Shown here piece by piece: positions 61,036 through 64,000 of a DNA stretch of 64,000 nt. This stretch comes from Haloactinopolyspora alba. GTDB taxonomy: Bacteria; Actinomycetota; Actinomycetes; Jiangellales; Jiangellaceae. Each line of letters begins with the position of its first letter. Positions within the stretch are counted from its first letter, which is position 1. The stretch spans positions 1-64,000 of the forward strand of contig NZ_PYGE01000019.1 of assembly GCF_003014555.1 (NCBI RefSeq). Direction: 5' to 3'. The position numbers were made by a program, and so were the translations under genes. The notes under the pieces are model-generated. The model was not told the origin of the DNA and made no database searches. It saw only the letters and a program-made list of their open reading frames with translations.

Positions 61036-62036
61036 GCCGGGCCGTCCGTCCGGACGACCTGAGCCTTGATGGTCCGGCCGGAGCGCATCATCTCGAGGGC
61101 GTCGGTGAACTCGTCCAGGGCGAAGGTGTGCGACACGAGCGGCTCGGTGCGCACCACGCCCGCGGCGACGAGGTCGAGGGCGTCGCCGTAGCTGTGCAGC
61201 ACGGCCATCGAGCCGACGACGGTGATCTCGTCGTTGTAGATGCGGAACGGGGAGAGGGTGACCCGCGCGTCCTCGGCGGCCACGCCGAAGATCTGCAGCC
61301 GGCCGCCGCGGTCGAGCGAACGGAACGCGTCCTCGATGGCCGGCGGTGCGCCGGTGACGTCGACCGCTGCGTCGAACGCCCGCGCCGGTAGCTCGTCGAC
61401 GCCGGTGGCGACCTCGGCCGCGCCGAGCTTCTCGGCCAGCGGCAGCTTCGCCTCGGCCAGGTCGACCACGCTGACGCGCGCGCCGCCGGCGGCGAGCAGC
61501 TGGGTCAGGATCAGGCCCATGGTGCCCGCGCCCACGACGAGGATGCGCTCGCCGGCGTCGACACCGAGCCGGTGGACACCGTGCACGGCGCACGAGACCG
61601 GCTCGACGAGCGCGCCCTGGGCGAAGCTCAGCTGGTCGGGCAGCCGGTAGCAGTTGGCGGCCGGCACCGTGACGTACTCGGCGAACGCGCCGTCGACCGT
61701 GTCGCCGGTGGCGCCCCAGTTCTCGCAGAGGTTGCCGCGCCCGCGCCGGCACTGCCGGCAGTAGCCGCAGAACAGGGACGGGTCGACCGCGACCCGGTCG
61801 CCGACGGCGATGCCGGTGGTGACGTCGTCGCCCAGCTCGGTGACGGTGCCGGCGAACTCGTGCCCGGGAACGATCGGGTAGGGGCTCGGTGGGAACTCGC
61901 CGGCGGCGATGTGCAGGTCGGTTCCGCAGATCCCAGCGGCGCCGACCCGCACCACGACCTCGCCGCGCTCGGGCCGTGGCGCGGGAACGTCCCGGACGTC
62001 CACGGTGCCCGGCCGGTCGATGACCGCAGCTTTCAT
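61032..62036 (-). CDS. Zinc-dependent polyol/alcohol dehydrogenase
   Basis: The 334-residue MDR enzyme has catalytic zinc ligands in AAGICGTDLH (Cys37) and PGHEFAGTV, the structural zinc set CGYCRQCRRGRGNLC (four cysteines), and the NAD fold VVGAGTMGLILTQLLA. It resembles sorbitol/L-iditol dehydrogenases. As first gene of the ABC operon, it probably oxidises the imported polyol. GGAGG lies 4 nt before ATG at 62036. Opposite is the SorC-type regulator. Confidence 0.93.
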   Translation of the reverse strand: MKAAVIDRPGTVDVRDVPAPRPERGEVVVRVGAAGICGTDLHIAAGEFPPSPYPIVPGHEFAGTVTELGDDVTTGIAVGDRVAVDPSLFCGYCRQCRRGRGNLCENWGATGDTVDGAFAEYVTVPAANCYRLPDQLSFAQGALVEPVSCAVHGVHRLGVDAGERILVVGAGTMGLILTQLLAAGGARVSVVDLAEAKLPLAEKLGAAEVATGVDELPARAFDAAVDVTGAPPAIEDAFRSLDRGGRLQIFGVAAEDARVTLSPFRIYNDEITVVGSMAVLHSYGDALDLVAAGVVRTEPLVSHTFALDEFTDALEMMRSGRTIKAQVVRTDGPA

Positions 62037-62060
62037 GGAGCCTCCTCTCGTAGCACGTGC

Positions 62061-62097
62061 TGCACAGATGAGCTATTTTTACGCTCAGATGTGTTCA
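62061..62097. promoter_or_regulatory. Operator-like dyad between dehydrogenase and SorC regulator
   Basis: TGAGC (62069-62073) and GCTCA (62083-62087) are 9 bp apart around TATTTTTAC, with outer TGCACA and TGTGTTCA blocks extending the symmetry. An A+T-rich centre amid G+C-rich DNA marks the divergent promoter, and the SorC-family protein is the likely binder. Confidence 0.55.
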
Positions 62098-62165
62098 CTA
62101 CTTGTATCGTGTCTCCCGGTGGTGGTCAAGAGTTCGCCGGTCAGAGATATGCGAGGATCGCGAGG

Positions 62166-63164
62166 ATGATGGCGAGACGGGGGAGACCGCCCGGCGACGG
62201 CCGTCACACGCACGGTCCGTCGGAGCTCGTCCTCGCCGGCGCGGTCGCGCGGCGGCACTACCTCGACGGGCGTTCGAAGGTCGAGATCGCCGACGAGTTC
62301 GGCATCTCCCGGTTCCAGGTGGCGCGCATCATCGCCGATGCTCGGGCCAGGGGATGGGTTCGGGTCGAGATCACGCTGCCCGGGCACATCGACGACGAAC
62401 TGTCGCTGCGACTGCGCGACACGCTCGGCCTGGGCAGCGCGGTGGTTGTCGAGGCGCCGAGCCAGCCGGACTCGGCGACCCGGGAGGAGGTCGCCGGCGT
62501 GGTGGCCGGCCTGCTGGACGAGCAGGTCAGGCCCGGCCAGGTCGTCGGCATGACCTGGAGCCGGACCATCGAGGCGACGGCGCGCCGGCTCGAGCGCCTG
62601 GTGCCGTGCACGGTCGTGCAGCTGGCCGGCTCACTCGCGGTGCCGGGCTCCTCGTCGGGCACGGTCGAGGTGGTGCGCTCGGTCGCGGCGGCGGCCGGCG
62701 GTGAAGCGCTGCCGATCTACGCTCCCCTCGTGGTCGAGGACGCCGCCACCGCCGCGGCGCTGCGGCGCCAGCCGGAGATCGCGCGGGCGCTGGAGCGTGC
62801 CGGCGCGCTCGACATGGCCGTCGTCTCCGTGGGCGGCTGGGGGACCGGGCTGTCGACGGTGTGGGACGCGGTCTCCGATGCCGAGCGCACGGACGGGCTG
62901 GAACACGGCGCTGTGGGCGAGTGCAGCGGCCGGCTGTTCGACGCCGAGGGAAACGACGTCACCGGCGGTTTCGACGACCGTGTCGTCGGGGTGACGCTGG
63001 ACCAGCTGCGCGCGACTCCGGAGGTGATGGTCACCGCCTACGGTGCGCAGCGGGCCGAGGCCTGCCTGGCGGCGGTGCGTGCCGGATTCGTCACCACGCT
63101 CGTCGTCGACACCGCGCTCGCGACGAGGGTGCTGGACATGGTGGGCGCCGCGGACGCACCGTAG
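62166..63164 (+). CDS. SorC/DeoR-family sugar-binding transcriptional regulator
   Basis: The 332-residue protein has a basic N-terminus, a helix-turn-helix (about 20-62; KVEIADEFGISRFQVARIIA) and a sugar-binding C-terminal domain (70-332). SorC family motifs include GMTWSRTIEATARRLE near 125 (cf. GWGRT) and VVSVGGWGTGLSTVW near 220. It responds to a phosphorylated sugar and likely regulates the divergent polyol operon. ATG at 62166 or 62169; the ribosome site is weak. Confidence 0.9.
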   Translation: MMARRGRPPGDGRHTHGPSELVLAGAVARRHYLDGRSKVEIADEFGISRFQVARIIADARARGWVRVEITLPGHIDDELSLRLRDTLGLGSAVVVEAPSQPDSATREEVAGVVAGLLDEQVRPGQVVGMTWSRTIEATARRLERLVPCTVVQLAGSLAVPGSSSGTVEVVRSVAAAAGGEALPIYAPLVVEDAATAAALRRQPEIARALERAGALDMAVVSVGGWGTGLSTVWDAVSDAERTDGLEHGAVGECSGRLFDAEGNDVTGGFDDRVVGVTLDQLRATPEVMVTAYGAQRAEACLAAVRAGFVTTLVVDTALATRVLDMVGAADAP

Positions 63165-63248
63165 CCGGGTGGTCATGTCCCGGTCAGGTGGTGTTCGTCC
63201 GGTACGTCTACGCTCGGCAGCCGTCCGCCGACCCTCGGGAGGAAACAC

Positions 63249-64000
63249 ATGCGCATCACGCCGCTGCTGGCGTCGCTGGCGATGCTGACCGCCGCGGGTG
63301 GCGCCGCAACCCACGCCACCCCCGCCGGAGGACCCGCCGGGACGAGCCCGCCCGGTGAACCGCCGGAGGTACGCGTCGCCACCTACAACGCGAGCCTGAA
63401 CCGCGCGTCCGAGGGCGAGCTGGTCCGCGACCTGTCGACCGGAGACGACCCGCAGGCGCGGGCCGTGGCCGAGGTCATCCAGCACACCCGGCCGGACGTG
63501 CTGCTGCTCAACGAGTTCGACCACGTTCCGCGGCAGCGTGCCGTCGACCTGTTCCGCGAGAACTACCTCGAGGAGCCGCAGCGCGACGCGGAGCCCATCG
63601 ACTATCCCTACGCCTACACCGCGCCGTCCAACACCGGAGTGCCCAGCGGGTTCGACCTGAACAACGACGGCACGGTGGGTGGTGGCGACGACGCGCTCGG
63701 CTTCGGCGCGTTCCCCGGTCAGTACGGGATGGTCGTGCTGTCGCGGTATCCGATCGAGACCGGCGACGTGCGCACGTTCCGGAACTTCCGGTGGCGGGAC
63801 ATGCCCGGGGCGCTGCTGCCGGACGACCCGTCCACCCCGCGTCCCGCTGACTGGTACTCGCCGGCCGAACTCGACGTCGTGCGACTGTCCAGCAAGTCGC
63901 ACTGGGACGTCCCGGTACGGGTCGGGAGCAGGACGGTGCACGTGCTCGCCTCGCATCCCACGCCGCCGACGTTCGACGGTCCCGAGGACCGCAACGGGCT
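63249..64000 (+). CDS. Secreted endonuclease/exonuclease/phosphatase family protein, partial
   Basis: The window edge cuts this gene; 250 codons are visible. A signal peptide (MRITPLLASLAMLTAAGGAA) precedes a Pro/Gly linker and the EEP core: VRVATYNASLNRA (Asn), VLLLNEFDHVP (metal Glu), and GQYGMVVLSRYPIE. A FDLNNDGTVGGGDD insert looks like a dockerin/calcium loop. In other actinobacteria, similar proteins carry phosphodiesterase or phytase activity; not determined here. GGAGGAAACAC precedes the ATG. Confidence 0.88.
   Translation, partial: MRITPLLASLAMLTAAGGAATHATPAGGPAGTSPPGEPPEVRVATYNASLNRASEGELVRDLSTGDDPQARAVAEVIQHTRPDVLLLNEFDHVPRQRAVDLFRENYLEEPQRDAEPIDYPYAYTAPSNTGVPSGFDLNNDGTVGGGDDALGFGAFPGQYGMVVLSRYPIETGDVRTFRNFRWRDMPGALLPDDPSTPRPADWYSPAELDVVRLSSKSHWDVPVRVGSRTVHVLASHPTPPTFDGPEDRNG

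Overview
The window is about 72% G+C and dense with genes. It looks like chromosomal DNA of an actinobacterium: GTG and TTG starts are common, many genes begin leaderless 6-8 nt after a TANNNT -10 box, rib and his genes are linked in the actinobacterial order, and there are a Ku protein, a DUF222/HNH (13E12-type) protein and SigE-type ECF, YrhK, DUF6328 and DUF4190 proteins. A Jiangella- or Nocardioides-like soil organism is an inference only; no rRNA is present to settle it.

Region 1 (1-14.6 kb) is accessory metabolism. On the minus strand lie a glycine-betaine-binding domain fused to a prokaryotic glutamate-receptor-like channel, a luciferase-like (LLM) oxidoreductase and an imine-reductase-like dehydrogenase. 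Divergent from them is a seven-kilobase plus-strand set: HyuA/HyuB hydantoinase-oxoprolinase subunits, a class III CoA-transferase, a fused AccD/AccA-type carboxyltransferase, carbamate kinase and a cyanuric acid hydrolase/barbiturase-family ring-opening amidohydrolase. Together they read as a pathway that opens a cyclic ureide, passes the carbon acid to CoA and decarboxylates it, and recovers ATP from carbamoyl phosphate. This exact combination is the best candidate for an undescribed pathway.

Region 2 (14.7-24.1 kb) is conserved core: fmt, rsmB, (a PdxH-like oxidase and a Uma2 protein inserted), rpe, an FMN riboswitch, ribD-ribE-ribBA-ribH, hisE and hisG. Just after hisG a decayed methyltransferase ends in a near copy of the hisG 3' end. 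Region 3 (24.8-41.6 kb) is mixed housekeeping: DUF222/HNH protein, MOSC protein, kinase, ADP-ribosylglycohydrolase, PLP amino acid deaminase/aldolase, SixA-like phosphatase, serB, ABC ATPase, NfeD-SPFH pair, TSUP permease, TrmH-type methyltransferase, ku, a Nudix-NYN fusion, membrane proteins and tRNA-Leu(GAG).

Region 4 (41.7-53.4 kb) holds an ECF sigma factor with a membrane partner and a redox regulon. WrbA, a MarR regulator, a four-domain NhaA-DsbA-cNMP-glutaredoxin-like fusion, an LLM monooxygenase and an FMN reductase are tied together by a shared palindromic operator. It is followed by small membrane and stress genes, including one with a MerR-type 19-bp-spacer promoter. Region 5 (53.4-64 kb) has an NmrA-type reductase, a divergent MetRS behind a Met-Met leader peptide and hairpins, an isolated 26-residue amphipathic peptide gene with its own terminator, a 5'-nucleotidase, and a polyol/sugar ABC operon (dehydrogenase, binding protein, two permeases) opposite a SorC-type regulator. 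The window ends inside a secreted endonuclease/exonuclease/phosphatase-family protein.
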